From contig NZ_CADFEB010000005.1 of NCBI RefSeq assembly GCF_902833085.1, forward strand, positions 310,001-374,000: a DNA stretch of 64,000 nucleotides, in the 5' to 3' direction. Positions 31,623-39,483 of this stretch are shown here, piece after piece. The position numbers and the translations under genes are program-made. A model generated the notes under the pieces. The model did no database searches, was not told the origin of the DNA, and worked only from the letters and a program-made list of their open reading frames with translations. The stretch's first letter is position 1; every line of letters starts with the position of its first letter. The DNA is from Burkholderia ubonensis (GTDB lineage Bacteria; Pseudomonadota; Gammaproteobacteria; Burkholderiales; Burkholderiaceae).

Positions 31623-32477
31623 ATGCGACTGATCGACTGGAACATTCAATGGGGTCGGGACGCGGATGGCGTCGTCGACCTCCCCCGCACCGTTGCCGCC
31701 GCCCGCGGGCTCGGCGATTTCGACGTGCTGTGCCTGCAGGAAGTCACGCGCGGGTTCGGCGCGCTGGCCGGCCATCCCGGGCCGGACCAGTTCGCGGAGC
31801 TCGCCGCGCTGCTGCCCGGATTCACGGTCGTCGAGGCCCTCGGCGCCGACCTGCCGCCCACCGCGCCCGGCGCGCCGCGCCGCCAGTTCGGCAACGCGAT
31901 CGCCAGCCGCCTGCCGGTCGGGCGCGTGATGCGCCGGCTGCTGCCGTGGCCGGCCGACGATGCCGCGCCGTCGATGCCGCGCGTCGCGCTCGAGGTCGAG
32001 CTGGCGACCGCGTCGGGTCCGCTGCGTGTGACCACCACTCATCTCGAATATTATTCCGCCCGACAGCGGCGCGCACAGGTCGATGCGTTGCACGACCGGC
32101 ATCGGGAAGCATGCGCGCACGCGGACCGCCCCGCGCGCGCCGAGCATGCGGACAGCCCGTTCAGCGCGACCGCTCAGCCGCGCGACGCGATCGTCTGCGG
32201 CGACTTCAACAGCGCATACGACAGCGACGCGTATCGGCGCTTTCTCGAACCGGTCAACGGCGCGCCGCGCTTCGTCGATGCGTGGGCGGCGCTGCACCCG
32301 GGCGTCGCGCCGCCGCCGACGGCCGGCGTCTACGACACCGTGCAATGGTCGGAGGGGCCGCTTGCGTGCGACTTCGTGTTCGTCACCGACACGCTGCTGC
32401 CGCGCGTCGCACGCTGCGAGATCGACGGCGACCTGCGCGCATCCGATCACCAGCCGATCGTACTCGAGCTGAATTGA
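31623..32477 (+). CDS. Endonuclease/exonuclease/phosphatase-fold hydrolase
   Basis: 284 residues of the EEP (DNase I/exonuclease III-like) fold. The N-terminal IDWNIQWGRD, CLQEVTRGF (metal-binding Glu), CGDFNSAYDSDAYRRF (Asp-x-Asn) and C-terminal SDHQPIVLEL (Asp-His pair) supply the whole active site. No signal peptide, so cytosolic. Substrate is unknown: EEP enzymes include DNA-repair nucleases, phospholipases and nucleotide phosphatases. Start ATG at 31623 with GGAG 9-12 bases upstream. It runs convergently toward the exonuclease gene 9 bases away. Confidence 0.85.
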   Translation: MRLIDWNIQWGRDADGVVDLPRTVAAARGLGDFDVLCLQEVTRGFGALAGHPGPDQFAELAALLPGFTVVEALGADLPPTAPGAPRRQFGNAIASRLPVGRVMRRLLPWPADDAAPSMPRVALEVELATASGPLRVTTTHLEYYSARQRRAQVDALHDRHREACAHADRPARAEHADSPFSATAQPRDAIVCGDFNSAYDSDAYRRFLEPVNGAPRFVDAWAALHPGVAPPPTAGVYDTVQWSEGPLACDFVFVTDTLLPRVARCEIDGDLRASDHQPIVLELN

Positions 32478-32486
32478 CGGCGTGCG

Positions 32487-33263
32487 CTACGCGTCGAAGG
32501 CGGCGAGGTACTCGGCCCAGTGCGGCGCAAGCTCCTGGGCGAGCGCGTTCTTGACGAGCACGATCTCGTTCGCGTACTCGTCCGGCGTCAGGCCGCCGCG
32601 CATCAGCTGGAACCGGCAGTAGAGCAGATAGGTATTGACCACGTCGGTTTCGCAGTAATTGCGAATCTCGTCGATCCGCCCTTCCCGGAACGCGGTCCAG
32701 ACCTGGCTGCCGTCCATCCCGAGCTTGCCCGGGAAGCCGCACAGCTTCGCGAGCGCGTCGAGCGGCGCGTTCGCGCGCGCCTGATACATCGCGAGCAGGT
32801 CCATCAGGTCGGTGTGCCGCGAGTGATAACGCGAGATGTAGTTGTTCCACTTGAAATCGCGGTCGTCCTCGCCGAGATCCCAGTAGCGCGTCGCGGGAAT
32901 GCCGTGCACGAGCGCGCGGTAATGGAGCACCGGCAGGTCGAAGCCGCCGCCGTTCCACGACACGAGCTGCGGCGTGTATTTCTCGATCACGCGGTAGAAC
33001 GACTGGATCAGCGTCGCCTCGCCGTCCTGCGGCGTGCCGAGCGAGCGCACGCGAAAGCCGTTGGCGTCGCGGAACACGCACGAGATCGCCGCGACGCGCT
33101 GCAGATGGTGCGGCAGGAAATCGCTGCCTGTCTTCTCGCGACGGGCGGCAAACGCATGTTCGGCCACCGCGGCATCGTCGAGCGTCGCGGGCAGATCGTC
33201 GAGACGGCGAATGCCGTCGACATCGGGAATCGTCTCGATGTCAAAAACCAGAATCGGAGTCAT
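32487..33263 (-). CDS. PolB-like predicted 3'-5' exonuclease (DEDD superfamily)
   Basis: 258 residues related to the proofreading domain of family-B polymerases. Exo I is VFDIETIPD, Exo II lies in LVSWNGGGFDLPVLHYRAL, and Exo III in IRNYCETDVVNTYLLYCRF. All four acidic metal ligands appear present. Free-standing proteins of this family are often annotated as 3'-5' exonuclease, but substrate is unproven. The start ATG is 2 bases after the rpoS stop, so expression is probably coupled to the stationary-phase sigma factor. Confidence 0.87.
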   Translation of the reverse strand: MTPILVFDIETIPDVDGIRRLDDLPATLDDAAVAEHAFAARREKTGSDFLPHHLQRVAAISCVFRDANGFRVRSLGTPQDGEATLIQSFYRVIEKYTPQLVSWNGGGFDLPVLHYRALVHGIPATRYWDLGEDDRDFKWNNYISRYHSRHTDLMDLLAMYQARANAPLDALAKLCGFPGKLGMDGSQVWTAFREGRIDEIRNYCETDVVNTYLLYCRFQLMRGGLTPDEYANEIVLVKNALAQELAPHWAEYLAAFDA

Positions 33264-33265
33264 CT

Positions 33266-34354
33266 TTACAGAACGGCGTCCTTGCGAACGCCATTGGAGG
33301 CGAAGAACCGCTTGAGGCGCACCAGCGCTTCCTGCTGGATCTGCCGCACGCGCTCGCGCGTGAGGCCCATTTCGTCGGCGAGCTCCTCGAGCGTCGCCGG
33401 TTCGATGTGGTTCAGGCCGAAGCGGCGCTCGATCACGTGCCGGTGCTTGTCGGACAGCCGCGACAGCCACGCGCGCGTGAGCGTCTCGAGCTCGCGGTGC
33501 TGCACTTCGGCGTCCGGCGACTGGCTCTGGTCGTCCGGCAGCAGATCGAGCAGGCTGCTTGCCGGATCGAGATCGAGCGGCGCGTCGAGCGACGCGGTGT
33601 GCTCGTTCAGCGCAAGGATGTCGGTGACTTCCTCGGCGGTCTTGCCGGTCAGGTAGGCGATGTCGTCGATGCTGGCTTCGCGGCGCTCGGCCGCCTCGCC
33701 CGTCGACATCGAGTTCTTTTCGAGGTGGCGCTTCGCGCGCAGCACCTGGTTGAGTTCGCGGATCACGTGCACCGGCAGGCGCACGGTGCGAGCCTGATTC
33801 ATGATCGCCCGCTCGATGCTCTGCCGGATCCACCACGTCGCGTAGGTCGAGAAACGGAAGCCGCGCGTCGGGTCGAACTTCTCGATCGCGTGCATCAGGC
33901 CGAGATTGCCTTCCTCGATCAGGTCGAGCAACGGCACGCCGCGATTCAGGTAACCCTTCGCGATGCTGACGACGAGCCGCAGATTGCGCTCGATCATCAC
34001 CTGCCGCGCCTCGAATTCGCCGGCCTTCGCGAGGCGCGAATAGCGCTGCTCTTCCTCGACGGTCAACAGCGGCTTGACGCTGATGCGGTTCAGGTAATGC
34101 TGAATCGTGTCGGCGGTCAGCTCCGCCTGCAGCATCGCCCGGAAATCGTCCAGCTCGGGCGACGCTTCCGCGCCGCCTTCGCGCTCGTCGTCGCTGCTTT
34201 CCGAGTCGGCTTCGCGCGCCTCGAACTCGCGCTCGTTGTCCGCGGCGTCGTCTTCGTCGTCCGTCGAAGCGCCTGTTCGCTCCACCGATGCTTGCGTGGC
34301 GCGACTGAGGTTCTCAGACTCGGCTTGCGGCTCGTGGCGCTTCGATTTCGGCAT
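33266..34354 (-). CDS. rpoS: RNA polymerase sigma factor RpoS
   Basis: General stress/stationary-phase sigma factor, sigma-70 group 2. 362 residues, versus about 330 in E. coli. Region 1.2 is ADTIQHYLNRISVKPLLT, region 2 is GNLGLMHAIEKFDPTRGFRFSTYATWWIRQSI (in pieces), region 4.2 is TLEELADEMGLTRERVRQIQ. The first ~70 residues are strongly acidic and disordered. It lies directly after nlpD (11 bases), as in most proteobacteria. A main promoter inside nlpD is expected from the family but was not located. Confidence 0.95.
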   Translation of the reverse strand: MPKSKRHEPQAESENLSRATQASVERTGASTDDEDDAADNEREFEAREADSESSDDEREGGAEASPELDDFRAMLQAELTADTIQHYLNRISVKPLLTVEEEQRYSRLAKAGEFEARQVMIERNLRLVVSIAKGYLNRGVPLLDLIEEGNLGLMHAIEKFDPTRGFRFSTYATWWIRQSIERAIMNQARTVRLPVHVIRELNQVLRAKRHLEKNSMSTGEAAERREASIDDIAYLTGKTAEEVTDILALNEHTASLDAPLDLDPASSLLDLLPDDQSQSPDAEVQHRELETLTRAWLSRLSDKHRHVIERRFGLNHIEPATLEELADEMGLTRERVRQIQQEALVRLKRFFASNGVRKDAVL

Positions 34355-34365
34355 GGTCGTCTCGG

Positions 34366-35256
34366 TTATTGAGGCGGCAAATACTTCAGCGGATCGACAG
34401 GTTTACCCTGACGGCGAACCTCGAAATGCAGCATCACGCGGTCGGCATCGCTATTACCCATCTCGGCGATCTTCTGCCCCTTCGTCACCGCGTCCCCCTC
34501 TTTTACCATCAAAGCGCGATTGTGTGCATATGCCGTGAGGTAAGTTGCGTCGTGCTTGATGATAATGAGGTTGCCGTAGCCGCGCAGGCCGTTGCCCGCG
34601 TAGACGACGCGGCCGTCCGCCGCCGCCTTCACGGTCTCGCCGGACGCGCCGCCGATGTTGACGCCCTTGTTCTTCGCGTCGTCGAAATTGTTCAGCACCG
34701 GGCCGCGCGCGGGCCATGCGAACGTGACGGGGCCGCTCGGCGCCGCCGACGTGTCGCTCGACGCCGCCGCGGCAGCGGGCGGCGCAGCGGTGGCTGCCGA
34801 CGCGCCGCGGGCCGGCGTGGCCGGGCCGCTGCTCAGCGGCGCGGTCGCGACGGCGCCGCCCGTGATGGGCGCGGCGCCCGGCGCAACGGCGGCGGTTGCC
34901 GCGCCGCCCGGCGGCGCGACGCGCAACAGTTGGTCAACTTCGATCTGATTCGGATTCGCCAGGTTGTTCCACGCGGCGATGTCGCGATAGTTCTGTCCGT
35001 TCTCCAATGCAATCCGGTACAGCGTATCGCCCGGCTTCACACGGTAGTAACCCGGAGGAGGCGGACCGAGCGGAACCGCCGGCTGCGCAGCGGCCGCCGT
35101 GCCGAGCGAGCCGGAGCGGTCGACGACGGGCGCGTTGTCGAGCCGCGTCGCACAGGCGGCCAGTAGCGTGGTGAACGCGGCCACACAGATCGCGCGCTCG
35201 GCGAGCGTGAGCGGTTCCTTGGAACGTTTGTTTTGCATCGCGCGCAACATACTCAT
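34366..35256 (-). CDS. nlpD: NlpD-like LysM/M23 lipoprotein (amidase activator)
   Basis: Outer-membrane lipoprotein that activates periplasmic amidases during septal peptidoglycan splitting. Lipobox LLAACAT (Cys near 35). LysM domain YYRVKPGDTLYRIALENGQNYRDIAAWNNL (in pieces). A Pro/Ala-rich linker leads to an M23 domain (GPVLNNFDDAKNKGVNIGG ... HNRALMVKEGDAVTKGQKIAEMG). The LytM zinc-ligand pattern looks degenerate, as in E. coli NlpD, consistent with activator rather than peptidase. The ATG at 35256 is preferred. A TTG at 35263-35265 overlaps the pcm stop. Confidence 0.9.
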   Translation of the reverse strand: MSMLRAMQNKRSKEPLTLAERAICVAAFTTLLAACATRLDNAPVVDRSGSLGTAAAAQPAVPLGPPPPGYYRVKPGDTLYRIALENGQNYRDIAAWNNLANPNQIEVDQLLRVAPPGGAATAAVAPGAAPITGGAVATAPLSSGPATPARGASAATAAPPAAAAASSDTSAAPSGPVTFAWPARGPVLNNFDDAKNKGVNIGGASGETVKAAADGRVVYAGNGLRGYGNLIIIKHDATYLTAYAHNRALMVKEGDAVTKGQKIAEMGNSDADRVMLHFEVRRQGKPVDPLKYLPPQ

Positions 35257-35261
35257 CGGTT

Positions 35262-36314
35262 TCAAATTACTCCGGATTTTAAAGGGACAAAGAAAACGCG
35301 ATCAAGCCGCGACTCCCGCCACTGTGCGGGCGCGACGCGCTCGACGAGCGTGAGCACCTGGGGCTGCCCGCTCTGCCCGCCGACCGGCGCGACGAGCCGC
35401 CCGCCGACCGCCAGCTGCTCGAGCAGCGCCTGCGGCACATCGAGCCCGGCCGCGGCGATCACGATCGCGTCGAACGGCGCCGCGGATGGCAGGCCCACGC
35501 GCCCGTCGCCATAGTGGAGACGGATGTTCGGCACGCGCAGCGGCCGCAGGTTCAGCTTCGCGCGCTCGTAGAGCGGCTTGATGCGTTCAATCGAATACAC
35601 GTCGCGCGCCACATGGCTCAGCACCGCGGCCTGGTAGCCGCAGCCGGTGCCGATTTCCAGCACGCGCTCGAGGGTGCGGCCGGCCATTGCGAGTTCAATC
35701 ATCCGCGCGACGACCGACGGCTTCGAGATCGTCTGCTGGTGGCCGATCGGCAACGCGGAATCCTCGTAGGCCTGCGTCGCGAGCCCGGGATCCACGAACA
35801 GGTGGCGCGGCACCGCGGCCATGGCCTCCAGCACGCGGGCGTCGGCGACGCCGTTTGCGCGTAGCCGTTCGACCATCCGTTCGCGCACGCGTTCCGACGT
35901 CAACGCATGCGCGCCGGCAAGCGCGGCATTCTGCATTTGCATCGCGGGCTTGGAGGCAACCTTCGGTGCGGCTGGTGTCGCGGCGGGCTTGCCGGCCGCC
36001 GGCCCGGGCGCGGGCGGCTTCGGCGCCGCCGGTTTGCGCGTGACCGCGACGGGCGTCACCAGCTTGGGTGCAATCGGTTTCGGCGCAGCAGCCGGCTTGG
36101 GCGCAGGCGCCTTGCCCGGCCTGGACGCGCCAGGCGGATCGGACGCCCGTGGCGTCGCCGCCGCGCCGCCTCGCGCGGACGCGCCGGAAGACAACCGCTG
36201 GCGCGTGCCGTCGCCCGTCGCATGGCGCTCGCCCGCCCGGCCCTCGGCCTTGCGCGGCGCCCGCTTGAGGTCTTCGAGCGCGAGCGGGAACCGCTTCGCG
36301 CGCTCGCCGCTCAT
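35262..36314 (-). CDS. pcm: Protein-L-isoaspartate O-methyltransferase with long N-terminal extension
   Basis: Repairs isoaspartyl damage in ageing proteins using SAM. The catalytic domain (about 138-350) has [19 protein letters not shown] and the SAM motif [15 protein letters not shown]. Total length is 350 residues against about 210 for typical Pcm. The extra ~135 N-terminal residues are Ala/Pro/Lys-rich and probably disordered. The ATG at 36314 overlaps the surE stop by ATGA, supporting this start. An internal ATG near codon 125 could give a conventional-size protein. Confidence 0.92.
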   Translation of the reverse strand: MSGERAKRFPLALEDLKRAPRKAEGRAGERHATGDGTRQRLSSGASARGGAAATPRASDPPGASRPGKAPAPKPAAAPKPIAPKLVTPVAVTRKPAAPKPPAPGPAAGKPAATPAAPKVASKPAMQMQNAALAGAHALTSERVRERMVERLRANGVADARVLEAMAAVPRHLFVDPGLATQAYEDSALPIGHQQTISKPSVVARMIELAMAGRTLERVLEIGTGCGYQAAVLSHVARDVYSIERIKPLYERAKLNLRPLRVPNIRLHYGDGRVGLPSAAPFDAIVIAAAGLDVPQALLEQLAVGGRLVAPVGGQSGQPQVLTLVERVAPAQWRESRLDRVFFVPLKSGVI

Positions 36315-37072
36315 GAAGCGCGCCCCCCGGCGCGCACCCAGTCGTGCGTCGCGGGCAGCATGTGCGTATGCGTGAGATCGAGCTGCAGCGGCGTGATCGA
36401 CACGAAACCGTTTGCGACCGCATGGAAATCGGTGCCTTCGCTCGCATCCAGCGCCGCCCCCGCCGGCCCGATCCAGTAGATCGGCTCGCCGCGCGGGTTG
36501 GTCTGGCGGATCACCGGCTGCGACGGATGACGCTTGCCGAGGCGCGTGACCTTCCAGCCTTTCAGCTCGTCGTAAGGCAGGTTCGGGATGTTGACGTTCA
36601 GCAACGGCTGGCCCGGCAGCGGATGCGCGAGATAGTGCTGCACGATCTCGGCAGCGACGCGCGCGGCGTCGGCAAGATGCGCCCAGTCCTTGTCGACCAG
36701 CGAGAACGCGATCGCAGGCACGCCGAACATGATGCCTTCGGTCGCCGCCGCAACTGTCCCCGAATAGAGCGTGTCCTCGCCCATGTTCTGGCCGTTGTTG
36801 ATCCCCGACACGACGAGGTCCGGCTTCGCATCGAGCATGCCGGTCAGCGCGATATGCACCGAATCGGTCGGCGTGCCGTTCACATAGAAGAAACCCGTAC
36901 TCGCCGAGCGCTGGATCGACAGCGGTCGCGACAAGGTCAGGGAATTCGATGCGCCGCTGCAGTTCTGCTCGGGCGCCGTCACCGTGAGTTCGGCCAGCGG
37001 CTGCAGCGCGTCGTGAAGCGCCGCGAGACCGGGGGCGAGATAGCCGTCGTCGTTGCTGAGTAGGATTCGCAT
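36311..37072 (-). CDS. surE: 5'/3'-nucleotidase SurE
   Basis: Metal-dependent phosphatase of nucleoside 5'- and 3'-monophosphates, part of the stationary-phase survival cluster. 253 residues. The metal-binding [13 protein letters not shown] at the N-terminus, [11 protein letters not shown] and [23 protein letters not shown] (in pieces) are the SurE signatures. Overlaps pcm by 4 bases. Confidence 0.97.
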   Translation of the reverse strand: MRILLSNDDGYLAPGLAALHDALQPLAELTVTAPEQNCSGASNSLTLSRPLSIQRSASTGFFYVNGTPTDSVHIALTGMLDAKPDLVVSGINNGQNMGEDTLYSGTVAAATEGIMFGVPAIAFSLVDKDWAHLADAARVAAEIVQHYLAHPLPGQPLLNVNIPNLPYDELKGWKVTRLGKRHPSQPVIRQTNPRGEPIYWIGPAGAALDASEGTDFHAVANGFVSITPLQLDLTHTHMLPATHDWVRAGGRAS

Positions 37073-37177
37073 GCGGCGATTGTAACCGAGGAAAGATGGC
37101 GCGAGAGCGACAGTCCGGCCCGCGCAGACGCGTGCTCGCGCGGCATGCGCCGCCGCGTTGCGCGGCGGCCTTCCCGG

Positions 37178-38383
37178 TCAGATCGCGCCGGCTTCGCGCA
37201 GCGCCTCGATCGCCTGCGCGTCATAGCCGAGACCGCGCAGCACCTCGTCTGTATGCTCGCCGAGCTCGGGCCCGAGCCAGCGCGTTTCGCCCGGCGTGCC
37301 GGACAGTTTCGGCGTGACGTTCGGCAGCGGAATGTCGGTGCCGTCGGCGAGCTTGAAGCGCTGGATCATCTGCCGTGCAACGAACTGCGGGTCGGTGAAC
37401 ATGTCGGCGACGCTGTAGATCCGTCCGGCCGGCACGTCCGCCGCGTTGAGCACCGCGAGCGCTTCGTCGATCGTGCGCGGCGCGAGCCACGCGGCGATCG
37501 CGTCGTCGATCTCCCGGGTGCGCGGCACGCGCCCGTCATTGCGCGCGAGCGCCGGATCGTCGGCGAGGTCGTCGCGCTCGATCGCCTTCATCAGCCGCTT
37601 GAAGATCGGGTCGCTGTTGCCGCCGATCACGATGCTGCCGTCGCGGCACGCGTAGGTGTTCGACGGCACGATGCCCGGCAGCGACGCGCCGGTGCGCTCG
37701 CGCACCATCCCGTACACGCCGTATTCCGGCACGACGCTTTCCATCATGTTGAACACTGCTTCGTACAGCGCGACGTCGACCACCTGCCCCGCGCCGCCGT
37801 TCATGTTGCGATGATGCAGCGCCATCATCGCGCCGATCACGCCATGCAGCGCGGCGATCGAATCGCCGATCGAGATGCCGATGCGCGGCGGCGGCAAGTC
37901 GGGGTAGCCGGTGATGTGGCGCAGCCCGCCCATCGATTCGGCGATCGCGCCGAAGCCGGGCCGGTCGCGATACGGGCCGGTCTGCCCGTAGCCGGACAGG
38001 CGCACCATCACGAGGCCGGGGTTTTCGGCCGACAGCACGTCGTAGCCGAGCCCGAGCTTCTCGAGCAGGCCCGGGCGGAAATTCTCGATCACGATGTCCG
38101 CGTCGCGCGCGAGCTGACGCGCGATCGTCTTGCCTGCATCCGATTTCAGATTGAGCGTGACCGATTTCTTGTTGCGCGCCTGGACCGACCACCACAGCGA
38201 CGTGCCGCCCGTCTCCGGATGCAGCTTGCGCCACTTGCGCAGCGGATCGCCGCCGTTCGGATCCTCGATCTTGATGACTTCCGCACCGAATTCGGCAAAG
38301 AGCCGCGACGCGAACGGCCCGGCGATCAGCGTACCGAATTCGAGCACTTTGACGCCCGCGAGCGGGCCCTGGCTGGTGCTCAT
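37178..38383 (-). CDS. CaiB/BaiF (class III) CoA-transferase
   Basis: 401-residue formyl-CoA/carnitine-type CoA-transferase. Family motifs: [70 protein letters not shown] and [17 protein letters not shown] (each in pieces). The ATG at 38383 has GGGAG 4 bases upstream. An in-frame ATG at 38398 is less likely. The acyl substrates are unknown. It sits between recR and surE without an obvious metabolic link to either. Confidence 0.88.
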   Translation of the reverse strand: MSTSQGPLAGVKVLEFGTLIAGPFASRLFAEFGAEVIKIEDPNGGDPLRKWRKLHPETGGTSLWWSVQARNKKSVTLNLKSDAGKTIARQLARDADIVIENFRPGLLEKLGLGYDVLSAENPGLVMVRLSGYGQTGPYRDRPGFGAIAESMGGLRHITGYPDLPPPRIGISIGDSIAALHGVIGAMMALHHRNMNGGAGQVVDVALYEAVFNMMESVVPEYGVYGMVRERTGASLPGIVPSNTYACRDGSIVIGGNSDPIFKRLMKAIERDDLADDPALARNDGRVPRTREIDDAIAAWLAPRTIDEALAVLNAADVPAGRIYSVADMFTDPQFVARQMIQRFKLADGTDIPLPNVTPKLSGTPGETRWLGPELGEHTDEVLRGLGYDAQAIEALREAGAI

Positions 38384-38435
38384 GTGTCTCCCTGGCATGA
38401 GGAACGGCGCCGCCAGAACGGCGGCGGCCGTAGCG

Positions 38436-39032
38436 TTACATCGTGCGGCGGTCGAGCATCGCGCGCGCGATCGTGCCCGCGTCGACGTATTCCAGCTCCC
38501 CGCCGACCGGCACGCCGCGCGCGAGACGCGTCACCGCGAGCCCGCGCGCCTTCAGCGTCTGGCCGAGATAGTGGGCGGTGGCCTCGCCTTCGTTCGTGAA
38601 GTTGGTCGCGAGCACGACCTCCTTCACGATGCCGTCGGATGCGCGCCGCACCAGCCGGTCGAAATGGATTTCCTTCGGGCCGATGCCGTCGAGCGGGCTC
38701 AACCGCCCCATCAGCACGAAATACAGCCCGCGATAGGTCATCGTCTGTTCGAGCATGATCTGGTCGGCCGGCGTCTCGACGACGCACAGCAGCGTCGGAT
38801 CACGCTCCGTATCGCTGCAGACCTCGCAGATCTGCGCCTCCGTGAACGTATTGCACTTCTCGCAGTGCTGCAGATGCTCGGTCGCGAACAGCAGCGAACG
38901 GCCGAGCCGCTCCGCCCCCTCCCGATCGTGCTGCATCAGGTGGTACGCCATGCGTTGCGCGGATTTCGGCCCGACTCCGGGCAGCACGCGCAGCGCTTCG
39001 ACGAGGGCGGACAAGGCGGACGGCTGTTTCAT
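38436..39032 (-). CDS. recR: Recombination mediator RecR
   Basis: Forms rings with RecO/RecF that load RecA at gaps. 198 residues. N-terminal HhH ([17 protein letters not shown]), a four-Cys zinc finger ([16 protein letters not shown]), a Toprim domain ([16 protein letters not shown]) and the Walker-B-like C-terminus are all present. Third gene of the conserved dnaX-ybaB-recR operon. Confidence 0.97.
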   Translation of the reverse strand: MKQPSALSALVEALRVLPGVGPKSAQRMAYHLMQHDREGAERLGRSLLFATEHLQHCEKCNTFTEAQICEVCSDTERDPTLLCVVETPADQIMLEQTMTYRGLYFVLMGRLSPLDGIGPKEIHFDRLVRRASDGIVKEVVLATNFTNEGEATAHYLGQTLKARGLAVTRLARGVPVGGELEYVDAGTIARAMLDRRTM

Positions 39033-39063
39033 ACGTCGACGGGTGCCTGGACGGAAGCGCCGC

Positions 39064-39390
39064 TCAGAACGGCAGCTTGAAGCCCGGCGGCAGCGGCAGG
39101 CCGGCCGTCATGCCGCTCATCTTTTCCTGCGACGTCGCTTCGGCCTTGCGCACGGCATCGTTGACCGCGGCAGCCACGAGATCCTCGAGCATGTCCTTGT
39201 CGTCCGCGAGCAGGCTCGGGTCGATCGACACGCGGCGCACTTCGTTGCGGCAGGTCATCGTCACCTTGACGAGGCCCGCGCCCGACTGCCCTTCGACCTC
39301 GATCTGCGCAAGCTGCTCCTGCATCTTCTTCATGTTTTCCTGCATTTGCTGCGCTTGCTTCATCAGTCCGGCGATGTTGCCTTTCAACAT
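39064..39390 (-). CDS. YbaB/EbfC nucleoid-associated protein
   Basis: 108-residue DNA-binding protein of the YbaB/EbfC (DUF149) family, a tweezer-like homodimer that binds DNA. The core is [20 protein letters not shown] followed by [19 protein letters not shown]. The ATG at 39390 has GGAG about 8 bases upstream and gives the family start. A GTG/ATG further up (39426) would add 12 odd residues. Confidence 0.95.
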   Translation of the reverse strand: MLKGNIAGLMKQAQQMQENMKKMQEQLAQIEVEGQSGAGLVKVTMTCRNEVRRVSIDPSLLADDKDMLEDLVAAAVNDAVRKAEATSQEKMSGMTAGLPLPPGFKLPF

Positions 39391-39483
39391 GGGAATACTC
39401 CTTCTTGATCGTGTGAAAACCGGCACGCGGCGCGTGCCGGCAATGTGCTTGGGCGTGATTGTGCCTGTCGCTGCACGGCCCGT

